From NCBI RefSeq assembly GCF_000765145.1, contig NZ_JMGA01000056.1, forward strand, positions 1-64,000: a stretch of DNA of 64,000 bases. The letters run 5' to 3'. Positions 54,383 to 63,314 of the stretch are shown here, one piece after another. How positions within the stretch are numbered: position 1 is the first letter of the stretch; each line of letters begins with the position of its first letter. Under the pieces are notes generated by a model. It saw nothing but the letters and a program-made list of their open reading frames with translations, did not search any database and was not told the origin of the DNA. The stretch is from Desulfosporosinus sp. HMP52. Its GTDB lineage: Bacteria > Bacillota > Desulfitobacteriia > Desulfitobacteriales > Desulfitobacteriaceae. Both the position numbers and the translations under genes were made by a program.

Positions 54383-54514
54383 TATTCTCCAAATTACGAA
54401 TAAAGCGAGCTATTAAATGCGGCCGCTTTAGTTCCAATATTAAAGCGCAAAAAGCATCTACCATCGCTCTTTGATTAGCTAGGCAGGTGTGATGGGGAAA
54501 AGGAGTTGTCTGGG

Positions 54515-54904
54515 ATGTACCAAGTTCGAAGCAAAGAAGTAGACTGTAGAGCTTGTGGAAAGTCTGTCTTAGAGAATTCTAATCATTGTCCACACTGTGG
54601 CATTGGAGCACCGGGAATTTATAGCAGATGTCCCAAATGTAAATCAGAGAATTTCGTCTTTCATAAATATGGTTATGCCTTTATGCGGGCTATATTAGCT
54701 ACTTGTGTTTGCGGCCCAATTGGCCCGGTTTTTGGTTTCATAGGCTACAATAGAATCGAATGTATCTGCTTGTTCTGTAATCAAGGATGGTTCCCATATC
54801 AGAAAGATGAACAGCTCGGACCCTTTAATACCCTAGTTGGGGAAGAAGGGAAAATGAGCAGAAGATTTAAAAAATTACCTACTGATATTAGGATTGTAAT
54901 ATAA
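54515..54904 (+). CDS. Zinc-ribbon protein of unknown function
   Basis: A 129-residue protein from ATG 54515, behind AAGGAG. It has a double zinc ribbon: CRACGKS with CPHCG (residues 9-30), and CPKCKSEN with a later CLFCNQGW (about 40-90). Between them lies a short hydrophobic segment (AILATCVCGPIGPVFGFIGY) that may enter the membrane. A role cannot be assigned. It lies after the decarboxylase operon and 12 bases before the AhpD-like gene, so the last two may be cotranscribed. Confidence 0.6.
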   Translation: MYQVRSKEVDCRACGKSVLENSNHCPHCGIGAPGIYSRCPKCKSENFVFHKYGYAFMRAILATCVCGPIGPVFGFIGYNRIECICLFCNQGWFPYQKDEQLGPFNTLVGEEGKMSRRFKKLPTDIRIVI

Positions 54905-54916
54905 GGGGGAGTAGCT

Positions 54917-55441
54917 ATGGCTCGATTGCCAATGCTATCACTTGAGGAGATGCCCGAAAAAACAAGAAATATGATCACAGGCGGAAAGTCTGAACTAAGT
55001 GTGTTAAATATCAATAAAATGATGGCTCATGCGGAAAAAAGTGCACGGCATTTTATGCGTTTAGGAAATTCTCTGCTGACCCAAGCAAAACTTGATGCTC
55101 GCCTACGGGAATTAGCTATCCTTCGGATAGCCAGGTTATGCAACTCACATTATGAGTGGCATCAGCATGAAATTTTAGCTCGTCAGGTTGGCGTTCCGGA
55201 GGAGCAAATTGATTCTTTAAGGTTAGACCGGGATCGGTCAATGTTTAATCATCAAGAACTCGCTGTGCTTAGGTATACTGAAGAGGTCACAATAAATGTA
55301 AAATCCAGCGAAGAAGCTTTTGAGGAACTATCAAAATCTCTTAGCAATCAAGAGTTAGTAGAGCTAACCCTCACAATAGGTTTCTATAATCTGGTTGCTC
55401 GATTCCTTGAAAACACGGAAGTGGAATTAGAGGATAAATAA
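54917..55441 (+). CDS. Carboxymuconolactone decarboxylase/AhpD-like protein
   Basis: A 174-residue CMD-family protein. The family motif is visible as RELAILRIARLCNSHYEWHQHE (positions about 57-78), with Cys and His but without the CxxC redox pair of AhpD. Members include gamma-carboxymuconolactone decarboxylase and uncharacterised proteins. The ATG follows AAGGGGGAG. It is the last chromosomal gene before the tRNA and the integrated element. Confidence 0.78.
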   Translation: MARLPMLSLEEMPEKTRNMITGGKSELSVLNINKMMAHAEKSARHFMRLGNSLLTQAKLDARLRELAILRIARLCNSHYEWHQHEILARQVGVPEEQIDSLRLDRDRSMFNHQELAVLRYTEEVTINVKSSEEAFEELSKSLSNQELVELTLTIGFYNLVARFLENTEVELEDK

Positions 55442-55508
55442 ACTTAGGGGTTGCGATTTAAGTTCTAATATGTTATCCTATAAAAGCCTTCGGAAGAGGG
55501 TTATAAGT

Positions 55509-55585
55509 CGGGGCGTGGCTCAGCTTGGTAGAGCGCTACCTTGGGGTGGTAGAGGTCGCACGTTCAAATCGTGTCGCTCCGACCA
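55509..55585 (+). tRNA. tRNA-Pro (anticodon GGG)
   Basis: A 77-base cloverleaf: acceptor CGGGGCG/CGCTCCG (one G-T pair), D arm GGCTCAGCTTGGTAGAGC, anticodon arm CTACC-TTGGGGT-GGTAG with anticodon GGG, variable loop, T arm GCACG-TTCAAAT-CGTGT, discriminator A and an encoded CCA. A possible promoter, TTGCGA and TATCCT with 17 bases between, lies at 55451-55479. The 3' 45 bases are the attachment site of the element downstream and recur at 63315. Confidence 0.95.
55541..55585 (+). repeat. Attachment site at the tRNA end
   Basis: Covers the anticodon loop to the CCA end of tRNA-Pro. It is identical to 63315-63359 at 43 of 45 positions; the two differences (C for T, G for A) pair with each other in the T stem. 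Confidence 0.85.
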
Positions 55586-55667
55586 GTAATATCAAGGCTT
55601 TCAGGGTTTTAGTCATTCTGAAAAGTCGTTCAAATACTGCAACGTTACTGCAATATAGAAATTAAAA

Positions 55668-56855
55668 CTAATCCTCTCGTTTACGAGGGGATTTTTTCTT
55701 TAGTAAGTTATTCATTTTATCAGAAGCAGTACGCTTTATTTCTGGCATAACATGAGCGTAAGTATTTCCAGTTGTTGATATATCTGTATGCCCTAGTAGC
55801 TCGGAAACGGTTTTAATATTTTCACCTTCTTCAAGTAATCTTGTTGCATAGGTATGTCGTAATGCATGAAGATTTATTTCGCTTGAGATACCGGCTCTTT
55901 TGCGGATTTCATAATACTTTTTAGTCAAGAATCTAGGGTTTATTGGTTTTCCGCTTTTTGTACTAAAGATAAGATCGTTATCCTCATATGCTTCTTTAGC
56001 ATACTTTTTAATTTTTCTTTGCTTGATTCTGTGTAATCTTGTGGCTACTGCTATTTCCTTGGGAATTGGTAGTAGCCTTTTTGATTTTTCGGTTTTAGGA
56101 CTTTCAAGGATTAAGCCTTCTGATTTAGTTCTTACAAGTGCTTGAACGACATTAATTGTTTTTTCACGAAAGTCTATATCTTTCCAACGTAACCCTAGCA
56201 CTTCTCCTAGTCTTAATCCTGTTCCAATTAGTATTAAGAATGCTGCTCTTAATACCTCAGTTTCGATGGCTTCTAAGAATGCGTTCATTTCCACTTTGTT
56301 CATGGCTTTGACTTGTTTTGTTTCTAGCTTTGGTAAAGTAACCGCTATAGCGGGATTCCAACTAATTAGACGATTCTTTACAGCTTGGGAAAGACATGAG
56401 TTGATGATTTGATGGTTTCTCCTGATCGTTGCGGATGCTGCGTTGTTAGTTTTCATTTTGTTATAAAGTTTCTGTATATCACTTGTGTTTAGGTTCCCAA
56501 GGGGGATGTCACCTAACTGTGGCATTATATGCTTCTTGATTGATCTTTGGTAGTTCTCCCAGGTGGCTAGTCTTAGCTCCATTTTCTTATAGTTTTCCAT
56601 CCAATCGGTTAACCATTCCCCGAATGAAAGCTTAGACTGAGCTTGGAGATCAATGCCTTTTTCTAGTTCCTTCATGGCTTCTTTTAGCTTAGCTTTGACC
56701 TCGGCTCTTGTTTTGCCATAGAACGTTTTACGTTTAGGTTTGCCTGTCTCGGGATCGGTACCAATTGTGATTTGACTTACCCATTTACCTTCATGAATTC
56801 CGCTTTTTCTTTGATGTATGCTACCCTCCCCGTTGGCATTTCTTTGTTTAGCCAT
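55668..56855 (-). CDS. Tyrosine-recombinase integrase
   Basis: A 395-residue phage-type integrase. An N-terminal AP2-like arm-binding domain (GSIHQRKSGIHEGKWVSQI, residues about 11-29) is followed by a core-binding SAM-like domain (about 65-150). The catalytic domain has Arg in GLRLGEVLGLRWKDID near residue 215, HALRHTYATRLL near 325, GHTDISTT and the nucleophile Tyr in NTYAHVMPE near 370. ATG 56855 follows AAGGAGAA. It lies 82 bases from the tRNA and reads toward it, the usual place for an element integrating in a tRNA 3' end. Confidence 0.95.
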   Translation of the reverse strand: MAKQRNANGEGSIHQRKSGIHEGKWVSQITIGTDPETGKPKRKTFYGKTRAEVKAKLKEAMKELEKGIDLQAQSKLSFGEWLTDWMENYKKMELRLATWENYQRSIKKHIMPQLGDIPLGNLNTSDIQKLYNKMKTNNAASATIRRNHQIINSCLSQAVKNRLISWNPAIAVTLPKLETKQVKAMNKVEMNAFLEAIETEVLRAAFLILIGTGLRLGEVLGLRWKDIDFREKTINVVQALVRTKSEGLILESPKTEKSKRLLPIPKEIAVATRLHRIKQRKIKKYAKEAYEDNDLIFSTKSGKPINPRFLTKKYYEIRKRAGISSEINLHALRHTYATRLLEEGENIKTVSELLGHTDISTTGNTYAHVMPEIKRTASDKMNNLLKKKSPRKRED

Positions 56856-56871
56856 TCTCAGTTCTCCTTTC

Positions 56872-57609
56872 TCATTTGTTAATAAAATAAGTTATTTTTC
56901 CGTTTTCAGAAGAATAATTGTAGTTTCCATTCTTCAATAATTGTTCAAATGTAATTATAAATTCATCTTTGCTCTGATTAATTATGTTTGTATACTTATT
57001 ACCGATTTCAATGCTAGATGGGTTGCGGTTATTTGTATAATTCAAATAATTGGTATAAGCATTTTTTGAGTTGGAAACTAGATTTCTGGTGATGTCTCCA
57101 AGAGGTTTGAAGTAATCTGAGTTTTTAAGCATGTTTAATCTTTGATCGCTTTTATCGCAAATTACAATCCCGTCAAGTACTATGGATTTGTAATTATTAA
57201 TGTTTCTTTTTTCCCATGCGATTTTATGTTGTTCGGATAATAGCATTCTGTTTGCGTTTATTTTATTATTAATATTTTGGAGTTCGCTTAAATACTCAGC
57301 ATCAGTCCTTGAAACATTAATTCCAATCTGTGTATTTGTGCTTTGATTACTTGGCGGGGAACTTGTATTTAAGGTTTTGATAGAATCTGCAGATGAAGCT
57401 GCGTATACAATAACTGAAAAGATCATTAATGGAACAATTAGAAATGTAAAAATTTCCTTGAGTGTTTTTTTGACTTTAGAATTATCATTTTCAGTAACAT
57501 AGAAAGGGTTGCCTTTCCTGGTAGTGTCGTAAATATCAGATTTCTGCCAATATCGACCGTAAACTGTTTTCCAAAATCCGCAGCGGAAAAGGTTATAATC
57601 CCAGCAGGG
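56872..57609 (-). pseudogene. 5'-truncated membrane protein gene
   Basis: An annotated start could be ATG 57426 (184 residues), but the frame stays open to 57609 and reads protein-like upstream (WDYNLFRCGFWKTVYGRYWQ). It includes a membrane helix (IFTFLIVPLMIFSVIVYAA) that ATG 57426 would cut in half. No ATG, GTG or TTG exists upstream in this frame; a stop lies at 57610-57612. The gene has therefore lost its 5' end. The outer part (LQNINNKINANRMLLSEQHK) is helical; family unknown. It lies 16 bases upstream of the integrase gene, on the same strand. Confidence 0.5.
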
Positions 57610-58339
57610 TTACAGCCATAGCTTTTGGCATCGCTCTCGAGCTGAATGTGGACTGGAGAAGAGCCAGGGTTGCATCAGATAGTGGATCTACTCCACTGTA
57701 CTTAAACGTGAGTGGAAAAAGGTTCAATATTAAGTTCCTTGTAGGGCTTTGCTGGTCTGGGGCCCGTAGCCTACTGGCGGCAAGATAATTGGAGTACAAT
57801 TGGTTAATAATTTAAAGAATGGAATCAATTTTTAAATAGGAGAATATACCATGATTTTGAGATAAGGTTGCAGACCAAAAGACGGGACGAAATGCTCAAA
57901 ATAACGGCACAGGTTGGAGGAATCCTGGTTCTAAGGTCAAGATGCTGACTACCTAAGTGGATGTACCATAACGACTTAGTGGGTATGCAGCAATCGGTTA
58001 TAATGCAAAAGGCGGCGAAAGCAGCACACCAGTCAGATAGTAGTGAAGATGGGTAGGTCTAAGTGAGTACGGTCTTAGAGCTGTATCAAGACCCACATCT
58101 TTAAAGAGTTGCTTCTACGGCTTTTAGGAGGATGGTTTTTCAACAACCTAATTGATATAATGGAGCTAGTCATATCAAATAAATTCCAAAATGATTTATC
58201 ATTGGAATTCGAAATTCGTCTTTTTCTTGCAATATTGACCTAATAACAAAATTAAAACCTATAATTCAAAGAAGGATTGCAGGATAATAAATAGAATTTA
58301 TTTATTTCAAAAGTGTATTTAAGAAACTGAGGTGGTATA
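57610..58339. other. Degenerate region inside the element
   Basis: The 730 bases hold no intact gene. From about 57591 a plus-strand frame without a start reads protein-like (RVTAIAFGIALELNVDWRRA, then ARVASDSGSTPLYLNVSGKR) and ends in TAA at about 57789; its family is unknown. At 57959-58036 there is a relic of a TOTE helicase gene. The remainder up to the ATPase gene is AT-rich and featureless. Confidence 0.4.
57959..58036 (+). pseudogene. Relic of a second TOTE helicase gene
   Basis: About 78 bases match 62639-62716 inside the TOTE gene. Both contain GATGTACCATAA, a block reading ATGCAGC-ATYGGTTATAA, and GCGAAAGCAGC. In protein terms the relic reads AIGYNAKGGESSTP against AIGYKAKGSESSAP. 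A one-base deletion and substitutions show it is not functional. It may be what is left of an earlier copy. Confidence 0.65.
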
Positions 58340-59428
58340 ATGCCGCAACTAGATAGAATCAAAATTAAAGGGTTTAAATCAATTAAGCATTCTGATATCA
58401 AACTTTCCTCCCTCAATCTACTTATTGGACCAAATGGGGCTGGAAAATCTAACTTTATTTCTTTCTTTAAAATGCTAAATGAAATGGTTAATGCAAGGTT
58501 ACAGAATTACGTTACAAAGTCTGGAGGTTCTAATACTCTTTTATATTTTGGACAAAAACAAACAGATTCAATTGATGTATATTTGGAATTCGGCAAGAAC
58601 ACGTATGAGTTTGTTTTAGAACCTACGAATAATAATCAATTGTTTTTCGCTAAGGAGTATATCTCATACTATGATAAATCCTATCCAAAGCCTGAGGAGG
58701 ACAATCTCGGCTCTGGACACAAAGAAACTTCTTTATTTCGTGCATCAAATAATAAATATTCTGTTGCCAACCAACAAGTTCTGGATTCGCTCAAAAGATG
58801 GCGTGTATATCATTTTCATGATACTAGTGAATCATCTAGGATTAAAGGGAATTGTGACATCAATGATAATCGGATTCTTCGACCTGACGGGTCTAATTTA
58901 GCAGCTTTTCTCTACCTACTAAAACAAAATCATTTTGAACATTATTCCTATATTCTAAAGACTGTACAATTGATAGCCCCATTTATTGAAGACTTTATTT
59001 TAGAGCCTGTAAAATTGAATCCAGACAAGATTCGACTTGAATGGAAACATAAAGAATCTGATAATTATTTTGATATTAGTCAGCTCTCTGATGGCACAAT
59101 CAGAACTATTTGTATTGCCACATTGTTATTACAGCCAGATCTTCCTTCTTGTATTCTAATTGATGAGCCCGAACTAGGTTTGCACCCTTATGCAATTAAC
59201 ATTTTAGGTTCACTATTTAAAAGTGTGTCTAAAAAAACTCAAATAATTGCTTCAACTCAATCCCTTTTATTAGTTGATCAATTAGAGCCAGAGGATTTAA
59301 TCGTAGTAGATTACCAGAATGATCAATCCATTTTTAAAAGGCCTACTTCTCAAGAGTTAACAGATTGGCTCGAAGTATACTCCTTAGGAGAACTCTGGGA
59401 AAAGAATGTCCTTGGAGGTAGACCATAG
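58340..59428 (+). CDS. AAA/ABC-type ATPase (AAA_21-like), candidate defence component
   Basis: A 362-residue SMC/OLD-like ATPase. Walker A is LIGPNGAGKSNF (about residues 28-39), an ABC-type signature is QLSDGTIRT near 250, and Walker B is CILIDEPELGLHP near 275, followed by IIASTQS where a His is usual after the D-loop. No nuclease domain is fused. The next gene, DUF4276, overlaps by one base, so both act together. ATPase plus small TOPRIM-like partner is the layout of several anti-phage systems (PARIS- and OLD-like); this pair is a candidate only. Confidence 0.85.
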   Translation: MPQLDRIKIKGFKSIKHSDIKLSSLNLLIGPNGAGKSNFISFFKMLNEMVNARLQNYVTKSGGSNTLLYFGQKQTDSIDVYLEFGKNTYEFVLEPTNNNQLFFAKEYISYYDKSYPKPEEDNLGSGHKETSLFRASNNKYSVANQQVLDSLKRWRVYHFHDTSESSRIKGNCDINDNRILRPDGSNLAAFLYLLKQNHFEHYSYILKTVQLIAPFIEDFILEPVKLNPDKIRLEWKHKESDNYFDISQLSDGTIRTICIATLLLQPDLPSCILIDEPELGLHPYAINILGSLFKSVSKKTQIIASTQSLLLVDQLEPEDLIVVDYQNDQSIFKRPTSQELTDWLEVYSLGELWEKNVLGGRP

Positions 59429-60090
59429 TGATAAAGAGAGTAGCCGTTTTAGTTGAGGGGCAAACTGAGGAAACCTTTGTTAAAGAAATCTTGGCTGACC
59501 ATCTTAGTAGATATCACATTTTCCCATATGCCACTAGGGTGTGTACTAAAAGAGTAAGTAACTGTAGGAGACATAGAGGCGGAGTAGACAGTTACAGCAA
59601 AATCAAGACGGATATTCAACTACTTCGTCGAGATTCAAATATAACTGCTATAACAACCATGTTTGATTTCTATGCTTTTCCAACAGATGCCCCTGGATAT
59701 GCTTCATTGCCAAATGGAAATGGATATGTGCAAGTTGAATATCTTGAAGAGCAAATGAAACAGGATATAAACGACACTAGGTTTATTCCGTATCTAATGT
59801 TACATGAATTTGAAGCATTTCTTTTTTGTACTCCTGAAAAAATAGCTTATACTTTTCCTAACTCCGAAGAAAAGGTGGATTTTATTCGTACAATAGCACA
59901 ATCTGTTGAATCACCAGAGGAAATCAATAATTCTCCATTAACTGCACCGTCGAAAAGAATCTTAGAGATATTTCCCGAATATGAAAAACCTTTTCACGGC
60001 TGTTTAACTGTGATGGAAATTGGGCTTGATACAATTAGATCTCAGTGTAGTCATTTTAATCAATGGTTAACAAAGCTTGAGCACCTCTAG
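59428..60090 (+). CDS. DUF4276-family protein, probable effector partner of the ATPase
   Basis: A 220-residue protein with the DUF4276 pattern: VLVEGQTEETFV at residues 7-18, TMFDFYAFPTDAPGY near 78-92 and LMLHEFEAFLF near 123. The EGQTE and D-containing blocks resemble the acidic motifs of TOPRIM domains, so it may be a nuclease-like effector (inference). GTG 59428 shares a base with the ATPase stop, behind GGAGGT, so translation is coupled. No intrinsic terminator follows directly; a REP-type repeat does. Confidence 0.82.
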   Translation: MIKRVAVLVEGQTEETFVKEILADHLSRYHIFPYATRVCTKRVSNCRRHRGGVDSYSKIKTDIQLLRRDSNITAITTMFDFYAFPTDAPGYASLPNGNGYVQVEYLEEQMKQDINDTRFIPYLMLHEFEAFLFCTPEKIAYTFPNSEEKVDFIRTIAQSVESPEEINNSPLTAPSKRILEIFPEYEKPFHGCLTVMEIGLDTIRSQCSHFNQWLTKLEHL

Positions 60091-60123
60091 ATTTTGTTCT
60101 ACTACCTTCGCCAGAGGCTTGCT

Positions 60124-60163
60124 AGAAGGTTAATTCGTGCGAAGACAGTGTCCTTCGGGCGCC
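60124..60163. repeat. Single unit of the palindromic intergenic repeat
   Basis: The unit AGAAGGTTAATTCGTGCGAA continues into a palindrome (CGAAGACAGTGTC-CTTCG) and matches the three-unit cluster at 13921-14025, including the upstream CTTCGCC-type flank. The repeat family thus occurs both in the core chromosome and in the integrated element. Confidence 0.6.
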
Positions 60164-60244
60164 AGCCAAGCATTCTTTATAATAATCTACCCACGAGTAA
60201 ACTATTTCCATAATATAGCCTTACATAACATTGAAAATCATGTA

Positions 60245-60270
60245 AGAGCCCTGACTTACCGGGGCTTTGT
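60245..60270 (+). terminator. Weak terminator before the TOTE gene
   Basis: AGCCC/GGGCT with a 10-base loop, followed by TTTGTT. It may end the ATPase-DUF4276 transcript. The 74-codon frame that spans this stretch overlaps the repeat and is not believed. Confidence 0.4.
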
Positions 60271-60381
60271 TGCATTCTATCAGGCTATACAAACCTCAAA
60301 TATGGTATATTATAGGAAGGATATTAAGTTTCCTGAACTGGACGGTCAACAGGTAGGTTAAAGTAATTATAGGACGGCATT

Positions 60382-60984
60382 ATGACTTTTGAAGAACTGC
60401 TTAAAAAATATCAAACTTTGTTACTTGAAAATAACAGCCTAAAAGAAGAAATAAGCTATTTAAATTCTAAGCTCGGTGTTTCAGAACATCGGGCTATTTC
60501 TCATGGAGTCTCAGAAACTTTTTTTGAGGACAGCTTATTTCCGAGTCCTGATGCTGTTTTAGAAGTTCCTAACCAATTATCAGAAAACGAAACTCTGCAA
60601 TTTAACACAAATAATATGTCAGAACCTAAGGACAAAATTGCATTGTTTAGGTCCCTATTTAAAGGCCGGGATGATGTTTATGCTAAACGGTGGGAAAACA
60701 AAAAGAAGGGTACAAATGGATATTCACCGTACTGCTTAAATGAATGGAAGCCTGGGCTATGCAAAAAACCAAAGGAAAAATGCAGTGTTTGCTCTCATAA
60801 GGCTTATGCCCCTTTGGATGAAAAGGCAATTGACGATCATTTGAGAGGTCGTAACAATTTAGTTGTGGGAATATATCCTCTGTGCCTGGATGAAACATGC
60901 TATTTTTTAGCCATTGACTTTGATGAGGGAGAGTGGCAGAAGGATATTTCACAGCTATGCCAAAGGGCGGTTTGGGAAATTTAA
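60382..60984 (+). pseudogene. TOTE primase-helicase, N-terminal part (broken)
   Basis: 200 codons with a coiled-coil start (LLKKYQTLLLENNSLKEEIS) and the first half of the archaeo-eukaryotic primase domain of TOTE conflict-system proteins: LFRSLFKGRDDVYAKRWENK, a zinc-type CSVC, then the metal-binding FLAIDFDEGEW. It then leaves the family frame (RAVWEI, stop). The next family segment, MPKGGLGNLIALPLQ, lies in another frame at 60957. The part between, which should hold the SxH motif of the primase, is deleted. Confidence 0.8.
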
Positions 60985-63131
60985 TTGCCCTCCCTTTGCA
61001 AAAAGCGGCAAGGAGTAAGAATAACAGTGTTTTTATAGATGACATTTTTGAGCCTTACAAGGATCAATGGGAATTTTTATCTACAATAAGAAAGCTCTCC
61101 GAACGGGATGTTGAAATGATCATTTCAGGACTTTGCCCTGGAAACGAACTCGGAATTTTGAAAAAGGATGATCAAGAAGAATTAAATAAGCCATGGGAAA
61201 CTAACCCTGTCAAATTATCAGTGCATGATTTCCCTAGGTCTATAAAAATTGTCAAAGCCAATATGTTATATATCCCGAAATTAGGTATTTCCCAAAGAGC
61301 CTTAAATCAATTAAAACGGTTGGCGGCTTTCCACAATCCGGAGTTTTATAAAGCTCAAGCTATGCGGTTATCCGTTAGTAGAATACCCCGCATAATAGCA
61401 TGCTCTGACGAAACAGAAGACTATCTCTGTCTGCCAAGAGGGTGTGAAGCCGAACTCAAGACTTTTTTTACAGAACTGAAACTTGAACCAGAATTTAGCG
61501 ATAAAACAAATCATGGCAGAAGCATTAATGTAGAATTTAACGGCTGTTTGCGGGATGAACAACCACTGGCTCTAAAAAAATTGCTTGAGTATGATACAGG
61601 AGTGCTCTCTGGAACAACCGCTTTTGGCAAAACAGTGGTTGCCATTAATCTGATTGCTGAGAGAAAAGTTAATACGCTAATTATAGTGGATAAAGTGAAT
61701 TTGGTAACCCAATGGAAAAGGAGATTAACGGAATTCCTGACCATCCATGAAGATTTACCCGCTTTGGGCGAAGTGAATAAAAAAGGAAGGAAAAAGTCAT
61801 ATAGTATTATTGGGCAACTGGGAGCAGGAAAAAATAACTTGAGCGGAATAATAGATATAGCCGTCATGCAATCCTTAAACAAAATGGATGAAGTCAAGGA
61901 TTGCGTGAAAAATTATGGCATGATAATCGTGGATGAGTGTCATCATATAGCCGCTTTTAGCTTTGAGAAGGTTATGAAAAGTTCAAATGCCCGATACGTC
62001 TTTGGATTAACGGCAACGCCTCAACGAAAAGATGGTCATCATCCGATCATATTTATGCAATGTGGTTCTATTCGCTACAAGGATGATGCTAAAAAACAGG
62101 CTGCCAAAAGACCTTTTGAACATTATGTGATACCAAGGTTCACGTCCCTCAGAGTCCCTCTGGATAAGAATGAAAAGGATGTATCCATACAAGAATTCTA
62201 TTCCGAAATCGTTGTTAATGAATTTAGGAATCAACAGATCCTAGATGATGTAGTTAACAGCTTTGAACAGGGCAGAAACTGTCTCGTTTTAACTGAGCGA
62301 ACAGCACACGTCGAAATGCTTGCCCAAAAACTAAGGGAGAAAATTCCCGAAGTGATCTCATTAACCGGTGGAATGGGAATAAAAGAGACTAGGGAGATAA
62401 TGAATAGAATTGCAGAAACACCCGCTGATAAGCAGGTTACCTTGATTGCCACAGGTAAATATATTGGGGAGGGCTTTGACGAACCACGCCTCGATACCTT
62501 GTTTTTAGTGATGCCAATATCCTGGAAAGGTACTTTACAGCAATATGCCGGAAGGCTGCACAGACACTTTGCCAACAAAAATGAAGTCCAAATTTATGAT
62601 TACGTGGATACCCATGTAAGAATGCTTGAGCGGATGTACCATAAACGGCTTAACGGTTATGCAGCCATTGGTTATAAAGCAAAAGGCAGCGAAAGCAGCG
62701 CACCAGAGTCAATTGATGTAATTTATGACATGAGCAATTTTCTATCGGTATACACAAACGATATTCTAAATGCTAAAAGAGAGATTATAATCGTTAGCCC
62801 CTTTGTTACCAAGAGACGTACACTACATATGTTGGAGCATCTGCGAATTGCCTTGAAAAATAAGGTAAGAATCATCGTAATAACACGACCACCTGAAGAT
62901 TTTAAGGACAAGAATGCAGGTACATTACACAATACTCTGGATTTATTGAGGGATGCAGGAGTAAGTGTCGTTTTCAAAACGAATATTCACCAAAAATATG
63001 CTGTCCTTGACCAACGAATCGTGTGGTATGGGAGTATCAATCTTTTAAGTTTTGGTAGTGCAGAGGAAATTATCATGCGACTGGATAGTACAAATATTGC
63101 GAATGAATTAATAAGGAGCCTGGAGAAATAA
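60933..63131 (+). CDS. TOTE-type SF2 helicase with C-terminal phospholipase-D domain (5' part deleted)
   Basis: 732 codons from GTG 60933, or ATG 60957 where the family sequence resumes. It begins in the last part of the primase domain, then has an SF2 helicase: Walker A GTTAFGKT near residue 230, DEAH-type DECHH near 330, ATPQRKDGHH and C-terminal motifs QYAGRLHRHF. A PLD nuclease-like domain closes it (HQKYAVLD, with GSINLLSFG). It overlaps the N-terminal part in another frame. Helicase and PLD parts look intact, so a shortened protein could be made, but the primase is lost. Confidence 0.82.
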   Translation: MAEGYFTAMPKGGLGNLIALPLQKAARSKNNSVFIDDIFEPYKDQWEFLSTIRKLSERDVEMIISGLCPGNELGILKKDDQEELNKPWETNPVKLSVHDFPRSIKIVKANMLYIPKLGISQRALNQLKRLAAFHNPEFYKAQAMRLSVSRIPRIIACSDETEDYLCLPRGCEAELKTFFTELKLEPEFSDKTNHGRSINVEFNGCLRDEQPLALKKLLEYDTGVLSGTTAFGKTVVAINLIAERKVNTLIIVDKVNLVTQWKRRLTEFLTIHEDLPALGEVNKKGRKKSYSIIGQLGAGKNNLSGIIDIAVMQSLNKMDEVKDCVKNYGMIIVDECHHIAAFSFEKVMKSSNARYVFGLTATPQRKDGHHPIIFMQCGSIRYKDDAKKQAAKRPFEHYVIPRFTSLRVPLDKNEKDVSIQEFYSEIVVNEFRNQQILDDVVNSFEQGRNCLVLTERTAHVEMLAQKLREKIPEVISLTGGMGIKETREIMNRIAETPADKQVTLIATGKYIGEGFDEPRLDTLFLVMPISWKGTLQQYAGRLHRHFANKNEVQIYDYVDTHVRMLERMYHKRLNGYAAIGYKAKGSESSAPESIDVIYDMSNFLSVYTNDILNAKREIIIVSPFVTKRRTLHMLEHLRIALKNKVRIIVITRPPEDFKDKNAGTLHNTLDLLRDAGVSVVFKTNIHQKYAVLDQRIVWYGSINLLSFGSAEEIIMRLDSTNIANELIRSLEK

Positions 63132-63227
63132 CAGTTCTGAAGCATAGGCTCACAGCTTTTAGAAAGCAATGCAACTGGTAATGCAACGGGGGTAAAAATA
63201 GGTAATAAAGTATAACAAAATTAGAAA

Positions 63228-63275
63228 AGGCACCGGTATGACCGATGCCTGAAACCCTTGATACTAAAGGGTTTT
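63228..63275 (+). terminator. Two consecutive terminator hairpins after the TOTE gene
   Basis: AGGCACCGGT/ACCGATGCCT (one mismatch, 3-base loop) is followed directly by AAACCCTT/AAGGGTTT with TTTT. They close the element's last transcript before the att site. Confidence 0.7.
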
Positions 63276-63314
63276 AACAGAATAAGCTAAGTTATAACAA
63301 GTTGCTCCGTGTCG

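Noticed and set aside
57593-57799. 68-codon minus-strand frame in the degenerate part of the island
   Set aside because: Composition looks like the complement of a broken plus-strand frame; no ribosome site, no family.
60137-60361. 74-codon frame before the TOTE gene
   Set aside because: It begins inside the palindromic repeat, spans a hairpin and has no ribosome site or recognisable protein pattern.
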